A stretch of DNA of 12,988 nt from the NCBI GenBank assembly GCA_016207765.1, contig JACQOY010000226.1:1-12988 (forward strand), in the 5' to 3' direction. Of the stretch, positions 1 to 6,665 are shown piece by piece. Both the position numbers and the translations under genes were made by a program. Numbering within the stretch: the stretch's first letter is position 1; each line of letters opens with the position of its first letter. Source of the DNA: Deltaproteobacteria bacterium. Its GTDB lineage: Bacteria; UBA10199; SBBF01. The notes beneath the pieces were generated by a model. That model saw only the letters and a list, made by a program, of their open reading frames with translations. It was not told the DNA's origin and ran no database searches.

Positions 1-1
1 C

Positions 2-415
2 TTCAGCATCGGGACCAACGACCTCATCCAGTACACCCTGGCGGTCGACCGGAACAACACCCGAGTGGCCTCCCTGTATAATCCGCTCCACCCGGCGGTT
101 CTGCGCGCCATTCGCAAAACGGTGGATGTGGCCCACAGGGCCCGAAAACCGGTTTCGGTCTGCGGTGAAATGGCCGGTCAACTGATGGGAGTGGCGATTC
201 TTGTCGGAATGGGGGTGGACAGCTTGAGTATGAGCGCGCCCCTTGCCTCGAAGGTCAAGAGTTTTGTCGGTCGTTTGAGGTATCGGGATGTCCGTCATCT
301 TGCCAATCTCGCCGTGCAGATGGATTCCACCGACAAAATCCGCGAGTTGGTCGAACAAACCATTGCAAAATGGGGGTTGGCCGAATACCTGCCGCATCCA
401 ACGCCTGCGGTGTAG
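2..415 (+). CDS. ptsI: Phosphoenolpyruvate-protein phosphotransferase (PTS enzyme I), C-terminal part
   Basis: Enzyme I takes phosphate from PEP and passes it to HPr, starting the cytoplasmic phosphotransferase chain. The reading frame is already open at the left edge, so only about the last 137 residues are present. They belong to the C-terminal PEP-binding TIM-barrel domain. SIGTNDLIQY near the start is a conserved PEP-site block. SVCGEMAG carries the catalytic cysteine of the family. The tail SMSAPLASKVKSFV matches the usual final helices. The gene stops only 9 bases from the end of the convergent dciA. A run of seven T at 428-434 follows weak GC stems around 391-422, but spacing is poor and I do not call a terminator. 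The family member could also be named ptsP; upstream sequence would be needed to see whether a GAF domain is present. Confidence 0.95.
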   Translation, partial: FSIGTNDLIQYTLAVDRNNTRVASLYNPLHPAVLRAIRKTVDVAHRARKPVSVCGEMAGQLMGVAILVGMGVDSLSMSAPLASKVKSFVGRLRYRDVRHLANLAVQMDSTDKIRELVEQTIAKWGLAEYLPHPTPAV

Positions 416-424
416 GGGCGGCTG

Positions 425-748
425 CTATTTTTTTAGCCGAAAGCGGATGTCCTGAATTGAATGATTCTTGTCCCCCAGCGCCCCTATTTTCCGCAAAATG
501 GCTTCTTTTTGCATTTGCAGTTCGTTCATCCAGGCGGGATGGACAACCGAAACAACAAGGGTCTGGCCCGACACATAATCGGGCTGGGCCTTTTGGGCGA
601 TGGTTTCACCCACGATTTCGTTCCATTTTTTCCATACCGGGTAAACCCTGAATTTTTCCTCGAGATTCAGATCCTTGAAGGTTCCTGCAAGGATGTCATC
701 GATCCGCCGGAAGCCGCCGGGCGGCAAGTTTTTTTTATTGGGGAGCAT
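425..748 (-). CDS. dciA: DciA-like (DUF721) protein, putative replicative helicase loader
   Basis: This 107-residue protein matches the DUF721/DciA family. Family members with a known role help load the replicative helicase DnaB in bacteria lacking DnaC or DnaI. What is visible is the core of the family: an N-terminal helix (FRRIDDILAGTFKDL), then VWKKWNEIVGETIAQKAQP, then a beta-strand block TLVVSVVHPAWMNELQMQK and a C-terminal segment ending in IRFRLKK. The conserved tryptophan before IVG and the VxxPAWMxEL block are the best evidence. The size is normal for the short, single-domain form. It is convergent with ptsI and divergent from dksA. The start codon has no strong Shine-Dalgarno sequence; an AAGGA lies rather far upstream. 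Function is inferred from the family. Confidence 0.85.
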   Translation of the reverse strand: MLPNKKNLPPGGFRRIDDILAGTFKDLNLEEKFRVYPVWKKWNEIVGETIAQKAQPDYVSGQTLVVSVVHPAWMNELQMQKEAILRKIGALGDKNHSIQDIRFRLKK

Positions 749-814
749 GGCGTCTTTTCTTGGTCCTTATCACCTTCTTTTTTTCCTGTCTTGAAAAAAA
801 CGGCGGAAAGAGGA

Positions 815-843
815 ACAATACCCCTTTGGTTTACGATTGACAA
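815..843 (-). promoter_or_regulatory. Candidate sigma70 promoter for dciA
   Basis: On the minus strand TTGTCA (838-843) and TATTGT (815-820) are separated by 17 bases, giving 5/6 and 4/6 matches to the sigma70 hexamers. It would give a leader of about 60 bases before dciA. Its -35 overlaps the -35 of the opposing dksA promoter because TTGACAA reads TTGTCAA on the other strand. Inferred by eye only. Confidence 0.45.
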
Positions 844-864
844 TTTTTGCGGGAATCTTATCAT
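837..864 (+). promoter_or_regulatory. Candidate sigma70 promoter for dksA operon
   Basis: TTGACA (837-842, perfect -35) and TATCAT (859-864, 5/6 match to -10) are spaced by 16 bases. Transcription would begin near 871, leaving a leader of about 30 bases that contains the strong Shine-Dalgarno GGAGGGG (891-897). This is the only strong promoter seen ahead of the dksA-pyrE group. Confidence 0.6.
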
Positions 865-901
865 CACCGGTCGTTCAAACGTTTAAGCAGGGAGGGGTTT
901 C

Positions 902-1270
902 ATGAACAAAAAAGACCTTAAAAAATTCAAGGAATTGCTCGAAGAGCGCCGCCGTGAAATTCTCGATCAGGCCGAGTCGACCAAGGAAAAAGGGATGAAT
1001 TTCGATCCCGACGATCTTCCCGACGAGGTCGATCTTGCTTCTTCCGAGGCCGACCAGTCGATGAACTTGAGGCTCAGGGATCGCGAGAGGGTTTTGCTGA
1101 AAAAGGTGGACAAGGCCCTCAAGAAAATCGAGGATGAGGAGTATGGGGTCTGCGAGAGTTGCGGCGAAGAGATCGGCGTCAAACGCCTTTTGGCCCGTCC
1201 GGTGACCGATTTGTGCATCAAATGCAAAGAGGAGCAGGAGCGGGTCGAACGGGCTTACGCGGAATCATGA
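902..1270 (+). CDS. dksA: DksA/TraR-family RNA polymerase-binding transcription factor
   Basis: DksA enters the secondary channel of RNA polymerase and, with ppGpp, adjusts promoter opening during the stringent response. The 122-residue product has a coiled coil (about residues 1-35 and 55-80) whose tip reads LPDEVDLASSEADQ and carries the paired aspartates of the DxxD motif typical of DksA. The zinc-finger region follows: CESCGEEIG, then ARPVTDLCIKC, giving four cysteines as CxxC and CxxC. It is shorter at the N-terminus than E. coli DksA (151 residues), as is common in other phyla. GGAGGGG six bases before ATG decides the start. Its stop overlaps the pyrE start by four bases (ATGA), so the two are probably co-translated. 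A TraR-like paralogue is possible, but the DxxD tip favours true DksA. Confidence 0.9.
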   Translation: MNKKDLKKFKELLEERRREILDQAESTKEKGMNFDPDDLPDEVDLASSEADQSMNLRLRDRERVLLKKVDKALKKIEDEEYGVCESCGEEIGVKRLLARPVTDLCIKCKEEQERVERAYAES

Positions 1271-1827
1271 ACCAAAACCAACGGGAACGCCTCAAGGAAC
1301 TTCTCCTCGATCTGTCCTGTGAACAGGGGGAATTTACCCTCTCTTCCGGACGTAAAAGCAATTTTTATTTCGACGGCAAACAGACGGCCCTTAATCCCGA
1401 GGGGGCCTATCTTTTGGGGCATCTTCTTTTCGAAAAAATCCGGGAAATAAACCTTTCCGTTGAAGCGGTGGGGGGACCCACGCTGGGGGCCGATCCTCTG
1501 GTTACGGCCGTTAGTCTGGTGAGCCACCTTCAACAAAAGCCGATTCCCGCCTTCATCATCCGCAAAGAGCGAAAACAGCACGGGACCGAAGCCTGGGTCG
1601 AGGGTTTCAGGAATTTGAATCCCGGCATGCGGGTTGCGATTATCGAGGATGTGATCACCACCGGAAAAAGCTCGCTGGAGGCGGTCCAAAAAGCCATCGA
1701 TGCCGGGTTGAACGTTGTTTGTATTGTCGCCATTATCGACCGGGAAGAGGGGGGACGTCAGGCGATTGAAGAAAAAGGGTATCGGCTGGAAACGCTGTTT
1801 ACAAAATGGGAGTTGATCGGTGCCTAG
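1267..1827 (+). CDS. pyrE: Orotate phosphoribosyltransferase
   Basis: PyrE makes orotidine 5'-monophosphate from orotate and PRPP in the cytoplasm, the fifth step of de novo UMP synthesis. The 186-residue product shows the family in order: FTLSSGRKSNFYFDGK (orotate and substrate loop region), VGGPTLGADPLV, the flexible catalytic loop RKERKQHGTEAWVEG, and the PRPP-binding signature VAIIEDVITTGKSSLEA near residue 125. An open frame extends further upstream to 1159, but ATG at 1267 is chosen because family homology begins just after it and it forms an ATGA overlap with the dksA stop. No strong ribosome site precedes it, consistent with translational coupling to dksA. It is somewhat shorter than E. 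coli PyrE but not visibly truncated. Confidence 0.95.
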   Translation: MNQNQRERLKELLLDLSCEQGEFTLSSGRKSNFYFDGKQTALNPEGAYLLGHLLFEKIREINLSVEAVGGPTLGADPLVTAVSLVSHLQQKPIPAFIIRKERKQHGTEAWVEGFRNLNPGMRVAIIEDVITTGKSSLEAVQKAIDAGLNVVCIVAIIDREEGGRQAIEEKGYRLETLFTKWELIGA

Positions 1828-2410
1828 ACAAATCATCCTGGTCTTTACATTTTTTCTTTTCATCTTTTTTCCGCTGGGCGCCGATTCGGGGGGGCCTTCC
1901 TACAAAAAAACCCTCAAAAAATGGACCCATTCGGATACGGTTTACCGGGCCCGCGATTTTCATGCGGAAATTCTCTTGTCCGCCACCTGGCTCAATGATG
2001 CAGTCCTGAACGCGCAAGCGGCCAAATATGCCCAGGTCTACGATGTTTCCGATTCGGAGCAGGATGAGTTTCTGGGCCAACTGGTTAAAAAACGCGATGA
2101 CGCCGTTCTTTTTTTCGTTTCATTTTATCATTATGACCGCCACTTTGACGACCTGACCGATCCACAGGCCAAATGGGACATCCGTCTGGAGGCGGGTGGC
2201 GGCGCCACTGGCGGCGGACGTGATTTTCGTCCCTTGAGAATGGAAAAAGTCAATCGCCCAACCCCTCTGGAGCGGCTTTTTTATCCCTACCTCGATTCCT
2301 GGTCGCGCGGTTATTACGTCTGGTTTCCCCGCGAGGCCTCGAATTATTCTTCTCCCCACACCCTGTCGGTCCACGGCCCTTTTGCCTCTTCCGAGCTGGT
2401 ATGGAAATAA
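1820..2410 (+). CDS. Exported protein of unknown function
   Basis: I do not recognise this 196-residue protein. It starts with a short basic segment and a strongly hydrophobic stretch (IILVFTFFLFIFFPLG, about residues 5-20) that looks like a Sec signal peptide or an N-terminal anchor. There is no lipobox cysteine. The remainder is soluble, rich in aromatic residues, with a DVSDSEQDEFL segment, a hydrophobic strand (AVLFFVSFYHYD), a glycine-rich turn near residue 130 and a terminal strand pair that suggests a beta-rich fold. The GTG start at 1820 is supported by GGGAG seven bases upstream and overlaps the pyrE stop by 8 bases. The 3' end overlaps the next gene by 10 bases. Its job may concern the cell envelope alongside the neighbouring CDP-alcohol phosphotransferase, but that is inference from position. 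Confidence 0.75.
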   Translation: MPRQIILVFTFFLFIFFPLGADSGGPSYKKTLKKWTHSDTVYRARDFHAEILLSATWLNDAVLNAQAAKYAQVYDVSDSEQDEFLGQLVKKRDDAVLFFVSFYHYDRHFDDLTDPQAKWDIRLEAGGGATGGGRDFRPLRMEKVNRPTPLERLFYPYLDSWSRGYYVWFPREASNYSSPHTLSVHGPFASSELVWK

Positions 2411-3135
2411 AAGGGGATGCCCTCGAAAAAAAACTTGCACAAATCCGCGACCAAACGGAAGGATGGGTGGCGCGTTGGATCAACAAACCGGTTTCCTTTG
2501 CCCTGACGCGGCGGTTGCTGAAAACACCGGTGACTCCCAATCAAATTACGGCCGTTAATCTGTTGCTGGCGGGCACCGCCGCTTTTTGTCTGTCGCGGTT
2601 GGAATATGGGTGGCGGGTGTTGGGCGCCTTTCTCATGTATTTTTCGTCGATCATTGACGGCTGTGACGGGGAGGTGGCGCGGTTGAAGGGGCTTTGCTCC
2701 AAATTCGGCGCCTGGTTTGATACGATTGCCGACGATTTTTCGAATAACCTCTTCTTTGCGGCCATTTTTATCGGCTTGTTTTGGTCGACCGGCAATCCGC
2801 TCTATTGGAAATTGGGGGGGATTGCCCTTCTATTGTCCCTGGGGGTGACGGCGGTTATTTATCATCAGCTGATTACCGGCGGAGAGTCGGCCAATGCAAA
2901 GGACTTTGCACTTGCCTGGCGGGAAAAGGAAGCCGGCAAAAAAGGGTTGGTTGAGCGCTTAAAGCCGGCGGTGAAGCGGGATTTTTTCATTGCGGTTATT
3001 TTTCTCTGCGTGATTCTTGATTTGCGGCAGGTTTTTTTCTGGTTTGGTGTTGTCGCCGCCTGCATCACTTTCGCCTTGTGCCTTTTTTCCTTCCTGACAC
3101 AAGTTTACAGGGATTTTTTAAGGTCGAAAACGTAG
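2401..3135 (+). CDS. CDP-alcohol phosphatidyltransferase family membrane protein, product unknown
   Basis: The enzyme family displaces CMP from a CDP-alcohol with a second alcohol, making a phosphodiester in the inner membrane. The full signature D-x2-DG-x2-AR-x8-G-x3-D-x3-D is present without exception, starting at DGCDGEVAR near residue 87. It is preceded by TPVTPNQITAVNLL, the usual entry to the first membrane helix. Several hydrophobic helices follow, with a basic, cytosolic loop around residues 165-195. The 244-residue length and the DGCDGEVAR wording resemble the branch that includes inositol-phosphate and other polar head-group transferases rather than PssA or PgsA, but the substrate cannot be read from sequence. 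It is the fourth gene of the overlapping dksA group, and its 3' end overlaps the convergent pssA by 31 bases. Confidence 0.85.
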   Translation: MEIKGDALEKKLAQIRDQTEGWVARWINKPVSFALTRRLLKTPVTPNQITAVNLLLAGTAAFCLSRLEYGWRVLGAFLMYFSSIIDGCDGEVARLKGLCSKFGAWFDTIADDFSNNLFFAAIFIGLFWSTGNPLYWKLGGIALLLSLGVTAVIYHQLITGGESANAKDFALAWREKEAGKKGLVERLKPAVKRDFFIAVIFLCVILDLRQVFFWFGVVAACITFALCLFSFLTQVYRDFLRSKT

Positions 3136-3818
3136 GCTTTCAGTCTTTCTTTTTCCTTTCCGTGGATCCAGACAAACGGATGGATGGTATAAAGGATGAA
3201 AAGGGCCAGAATTCCCTCCCATGGGTACCCCAGCAGGGGGAGGGGAACAAGCGTTACAAACAAGGTGGTATAGACGGCGATTTTCATCGCTTTTGAAAAT
3301 TTTTGCCGATGATTGATATAGGGGATGAAGGTCAGATTCATGATCCCCATGGTGAAAACAAAGAACGCCCCGACGATCCAGAACCGGTTAATCGTGAAAA
3401 GAGATGAATTGATCAGGGCGGCGATCATCATGGCGGACACAGGACGCTGAAGGCCGATAAAGTAACCAGGGAGCCCTTCTTTGCCCATATTCGAGCGGGC
3501 CGAACGGATCTGGCCGGTGACGATGAGCCAAAGCCCCAGAAAATAGCCAAGCCACGGATGAAACTTCCCGAAAACGGCAAAGACGAGAAAGGCGGGCGCA
3601 ACGCCGAAACTGAAACTGTCGCACGCGCTGTCAAGTTCCGCGCCAAAGCGGTTCCCGGTTTTCGTCAATTTTGCGTAAGAACCGTCGATGGCATCAAAAA
3701 AATAGGCGATGAAGATGGTCGTTGCCGCCCAGAAAATATCTCCCCGAAGGCTCAAGACGATTGAGATAAAAGCGGCGCAGGGATTTAAAAGAGTGATCAA
3801 ATCCTTAAACCGGATCAT
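3105..3818 (-). CDS. pssA: CDP-diacylglycerol-serine O-phosphatidyltransferase
   Basis: PssA joins serine to CDP-diacylglycerol to make phosphatidylserine, precursor of phosphatidylethanolamine, in the inner membrane. The 237-residue protein begins with DLITLLNPCAAFISI, the normal first helix. It then has FFDAIDGSYAKLTKTG and FGAELDSACDSFSFGVAPA. The SFGVAPA block after the last motif aspartate is typical of the PssA branch. The CDP-alcohol signature is intact except that the usual AR is AK. About seven to eight hydrophobic helices follow. The gene starts inside the nadB stop (ATGA overlap at 3815-3818), so it is expected to be translated with nadB. Its 3' end overlaps the convergent gene at 2401-3135. 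The lysine substitution is conservative; activity is likely but not proved. Confidence 0.88.
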   Translation of the reverse strand: MIRFKDLITLLNPCAAFISIVLSLRGDIFWAATTIFIAYFFDAIDGSYAKLTKTGNRFGAELDSACDSFSFGVAPAFLVFAVFGKFHPWLGYFLGLWLIVTGQIRSARSNMGKEGLPGYFIGLQRPVSAMMIAALINSSLFTINRFWIVGAFFVFTMGIMNLTFIPYINHRQKFSKAMKIAVYTTLFVTLVPLPLLGYPWEGILALFILYTIHPFVWIHGKEKERLKAYVFDLKKSL

Positions 3819-4972
3819 TGTACTTGGGGTCCTTTCGGCCTCTCCTTAAGAACGGTGTCTCTTTTCTCCACTTCTTTCGTCTCCGGATAATCGAGGTTGT
3901 AATGCAACCCGCGTGATTCTTTCCGGGCCATGGCGCAGTCGATGATCATTTCGGCCACGTCGGCAACGTTTCGCAGTTCGATCAAGTCGCGCGTGATCTT
4001 GAAGTTCCAGTAGTATTCGCGGATCTCGTCCTTTAAAATACGGATGCGGCGCTTGGCGCGCATCAGACGTTTGTCGGTACGGACAATGCCGACATAATTC
4101 CACATGAAGCGGCGGATTTCATCCCAGTTCTGGCTGATGACGACCGCTTCATTCGAGTCGATGGCTTTTCCCGGATCCCACGGCGGAATGGGGGAGTCCA
4201 TTTTTTTTATTTTGGGAAGCTCCCGGACAATTGAGTCGGTGGCGTAGTCGGCCATTGCCAGCCCCTCGAGCAGGGAATTGGAGGCCAGACGATTGGCGCC
4301 GTGAAGCCCGGTGCAGGCTGTTTCCCCGATTGCATAGAGTGAGGCGAGATCGGTTTTTCCCCGAAGATCGGTGAGGACGCCGCCGCAGGAATAATGGGCG
4401 GCGGGAACGACGGGGATCGGCCCTTTGGCAATATCGTAGCCCGCTTTTTTGCAGGTATCGTAAATATTTGGAAAACGTTTTTTGATGAAGGCCCCTTTTT
4501 TGTGCGAGATGTCCAGAAGAACGTAAGGGGCCCCCGTCCGTTTCATTTCCGAATCGATCGCCCGCGCCACGATATCGCGGGGGGCCAGTTCCTTGAGAGG
4601 GTGGTGGGATTCCATGAACTGGGTGCCGTCGATGCTTTTAAGCCTCGCCCCCTCGCCGCGAAGGGCCTCGGAGATGAGAAAGATCCTCTCGCGCGGCATT
4701 GTCTTGCCGGTCTGGCGTCCCCCCTTTTCGGTCAACGGCGCCCAGGCTCCGGGATTGTAGAGACATGTCGGATGAAATTGGACGAACTCCAGATTGGCCA
4801 TGGAGGCTCCCGCCCGGTAGGCCATGGCTATTCCATCGCCCGTTGCGACATCCGGGTTGCTTGTATAAAGATAGACTTTGCCGGCCCCTCCCGTGGCCAG
4901 AATGGTCACTGGGGCCTCAAATACTTCGATGAGGCCGTCTTCCGTGTCAAGGACATACGCGCCGAGACAGTG

Positions 4973-5035
4973 GTTGGCACCGGCCCTGCCGGCCTGCCGG
5001 CCGACCCTGTCGGCCTGGCGGCCGACCCTGTCGGT
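4973..5035 (-). repeat. Three tandem 21-bp palindromic units inside nadB
   Basis: Read on the minus strand, units at 5035-5015, 5014-4994 and 4993-4973 encode TDRVGRQ, ADRVGRQ and the diverged AGRAGAN. The middle of the array holds GGCCGAC-AGG-GTCGGCC (4999-5015), a perfect 7-bp hairpin with a 3-base loop. The array sits between the end of the KISS strand and CLGAYVLD, a site where E. coli NadB has only a short loop. It keeps the frame because the unit is 21 bases. Confidence 0.85.
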
Positions 5036-5399
5036 TTCATCTCCTTCGGAGCTGATTTTGCGCGTTGTGATCAGGTCGATGGCTGTATGAAATTCAAAAA
5101 GCCGGATGTTTCGGTGGCTTTTGGCGCAATTTGACAGAGTCAACTCGATCATATGTCCTGTTGTATCGGCGGAATGAAGGACACGGCGCTGTGAATGACC
5201 CCCTTCCCGCCCAAGGTCGAATTCATTCCGGTCATTTCGGGAGAATTTCGCCCCAAGTTTGACCAGTTCCCCGATCAGTCGCGGGCCATCGCGGACGATT
5301 TTGGAAACCACATCGCGATTGCAAAGGCCGGCCCCTGCCTCAAGAGTGTCGCGTATGTGCGATTCAAAATTATCGGTGGTGGACATGACCGATGCGATG

Positions 5400-5403
5400 C
5401 CCC
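5400..5403 (-). other. Frameshift point in nadB (homopolymer)
   Basis: On the minus strand the codon CAA of RYAQ is followed by GGGGC, where GGGGGC is needed for RYAQ-GGIAS. The shift is therefore a missing G in a G4 run. The sequence on both sides reads as normal NadB. No slippery heptamer, stem-loop or pseudoknot that would suggest programmed frameshifting is evident. Confidence 0.85.
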
Positions 5404-5604
5404 TTGCGCGTAACGGGTGCTTGTTTCCATGATTTCGCGTTTGGTGACGACGGCAACCCGAAAATGTTCCGCCAATTTCAGGGCACAGCTTAAACCGGCG
5501 ATGCCGGAACCGATAATCAGGATGTCTGTTTTGGTTGTCATGTCTTTAAGACTATTTTCGTTGGACATTAGGTTTCTCTTTGATTAACGTCAATTGAATC
5601 TTCC

Positions 5605-6192
5605 ATGCCCCCAATCAATCGCAAAGTTCTGTTTAATGTTCCGAACCTGATGTCTCTGGGACGCATTGGCGCCATTCCCATCATTATGGCTTTTATGATG
5701 TTGCAGGGTCCTCATCGTAGCGAAGAGCAAAACCGTCTTTTGAGCTATCTTTCAGCCATCCCGTTTATTGCCGCCGCCATTTTCGACTTGATCGATGGCT
5801 ACTGGGCGCGCAAGTACGGCCAGGTCAGCACGATGGGGAAATTGATCGATCCAATGGCCGACAAGCTGATTCACATGGCGGTCATGATCATGCTGATCCC
5901 GATGGGACGGTTTCCGGCATGGCTTTGCGTTATCCTGCTGTTTCGGGAATTTTTGATTACGGGCCTCCGTTCGGTGGCGGCCGGTGAGGGGATGATCATT
6001 CAGGCGGCCGAGCTGGGAAAACAGAAAACCGCCTGGACGAATGTGGGGCTTTCGGGGCTTCTCCTGCACTACCCGATTTTAGGAATCAGCACCTATACGG
6101 TCGGATGGGTTTGTGTGGGGGTGGGGGTGTTTTTTAACATCGTTTCGGGCATTCAGTATGTGATGGCGTTTCTGGGGAGCAAAAACAAATGA
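5605..6192 (+). CDS. pgsA: CDP-diacylglycerol-glycerol-3-phosphate 3-phosphatidyltransferase
   Basis: PgsA makes phosphatidylglycerol phosphate from CDP-diacylglycerol and glycerol-3-phosphate, the committed step to phosphatidylglycerol and cardiolipin, in the inner membrane. The 195-residue protein opens with [18 protein letters not shown], the typical PgsA entry. The complete catalytic signature runs from [12 protein letters not shown] to [10 protein letters not shown]. The block [17 protein letters not shown], followed by [13 protein letters not shown], is diagnostic of PgsA rather than PssA. Four to six hydrophobic helices are visible. It is divergent from nadB with only 36 bases between the starts, and I see no convincing promoter there. 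Its stop overlaps the dut start by four bases. Confidence 0.95.
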   Translation: MPPINRKVLFNVPNLMSLGRIGAIPIIMAFMMLQGPHRSEEQNRLLSYLSAIPFIAAAIFDLIDGYWARKYGQVSTMGKLIDPMADKLIHMAVMIMLIPMGRFPAWLCVILLFREFLITGLRSVAAGEGMIIQAAELGKQKTAWTNVGLSGLLLHYPILGISTYTVGWVCVGVGVFFNIVSGIQYVMAFLGSKNK

Positions 6193-6665
6193 TCATGGTG
6201 AAAGTAAAAAGGGTTCGTGAAAGCGCTAATCCGCTTCCATTGCCGGAATATCAAAGCGATCATGCGGCGGGAATGGACCTTATGGCTGATATCGACGACG
6301 CCGTTATCCTCGGCCCGGGGGAGCGAAGGCTTGTTCCAACCGGCTTGGCGATTGAACTTCCCGCCGGTTTTGAGGCTCAGATCCGCCCGCGAAGCGGGCT
6401 GGCCATTCGGAAGGGGATCACGCTTCTCAATACGCCCGGAACCATTGATGCCGACTATCGCGGGGAAATCCAGGTGATTGTGATTAATCTGGGTTCGTCT
6501 GCCGTATCGCTGAATCGGGGCGACCGCATTGCCCAGATGATTGTGGCGCCGGTTGCGAAGGCCCGTCTGATTGAGGTTGTTGAACTTGCCGACAGCAATC
6601 GTGCCTTGGGCGGGTTTGGGTCCACCGGGATTGCTTATATCCATGAATCAAAAAAACCTGCTTAA
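6189..6665 (+). CDS. dut: Deoxyuridine 5'-triphosphate nucleotidohydrolase (dUTPase)
   Basis: Dut cleaves dUTP to dUMP and pyrophosphate, keeping uracil out of DNA and feeding dTMP synthesis. All five trimeric dUTPase motifs are present in order: [31 protein letters not shown] (with the catalytic aspartate), [11 protein letters not shown] and the C-terminal GGFGSTG, which closes over the neighbouring subunit's active site. The 158-residue length is normal, with about nine extra residues after GGFGSTG. ATG at 6189 is preceded by GGGGAG with a 9-base gap and overlaps the pgsA stop. A second ATG two codons on is an alternative. The 3' end overlaps the next gene by 23 bases. Confidence 0.95.
   Translation: MIMVKVKRVRESANPLPLPEYQSDHAAGMDLMADIDDAVILGPGERRLVPTGLAIELPAGFEAQIRPRSGLAIRKGITLLNTPGTIDADYRGEIQVIVINLGSSAVSLNRGDRIAQMIVAPVAKARLIEVVELADSNRALGGFGSTGIAYIHESKKPA

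Larger units (their letters stand above)
3815..5568 (-). pseudogene. nadB: L-aspartate oxidase, frameshifted into two reading frames
   Basis: NadB oxidises L-aspartate to iminoaspartate with FAD, the first step of de novo NAD synthesis. The 5' part (down to about 5404) encodes the FAD-binding start, [18 protein letters not shown], and ends at TSTRYAQG. The rest of the enzyme continues in another frame: [74 protein letters not shown] and MARKESRGLHYNLDYPE. The glutamate, histidines and arginine used in catalysis by E. coli NadB have counterparts. One added base in the C4 run at 5400-5403 would restore a single frame of about 584 residues, longer than usual partly because of two in-frame insertions (4973-5035 and about 4691-4744). 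Everything else is intact, so either a recent mutation or a sequencing error is possible. A second ATG at 5541 (MTTKTD) is an alternative start. Confidence 0.88.

Noticed and set aside
391-439. Rho-independent terminator between ptsI and dciA
   Set aside because: GC stems and a T7 run are present, but the run is too far from the stem at 392-410, and in CGGCT/AGCCG (419-439) it lies in the loop.
1255-1863. 202-codon minus-strand frame opposite pyrE
   Set aside because: PyrE is clear on the other strand, and the antisense product has no recognisable features.
4394-5134. 246-codon plus-strand frame opposite nadB
   Set aside because: It is a shadow of conserved NadB coding sequence and has no recognisable domain or ribosome site.
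5390-5410. Programmed frameshifting in nadB
   Set aside because: There is no slippery heptamer, stimulatory structure or internal Shine-Dalgarno arrangement, and NadB is not known to use it. A mutation or read error is simpler.
5565-5593. Promoter for nadB overlapping its first ATG (TTGACG, 17 bases, TAATGT)
   Set aside because: The -10 matches only about three of six positions and would lie over the start codon. It would work only with the second ATG at 5541.
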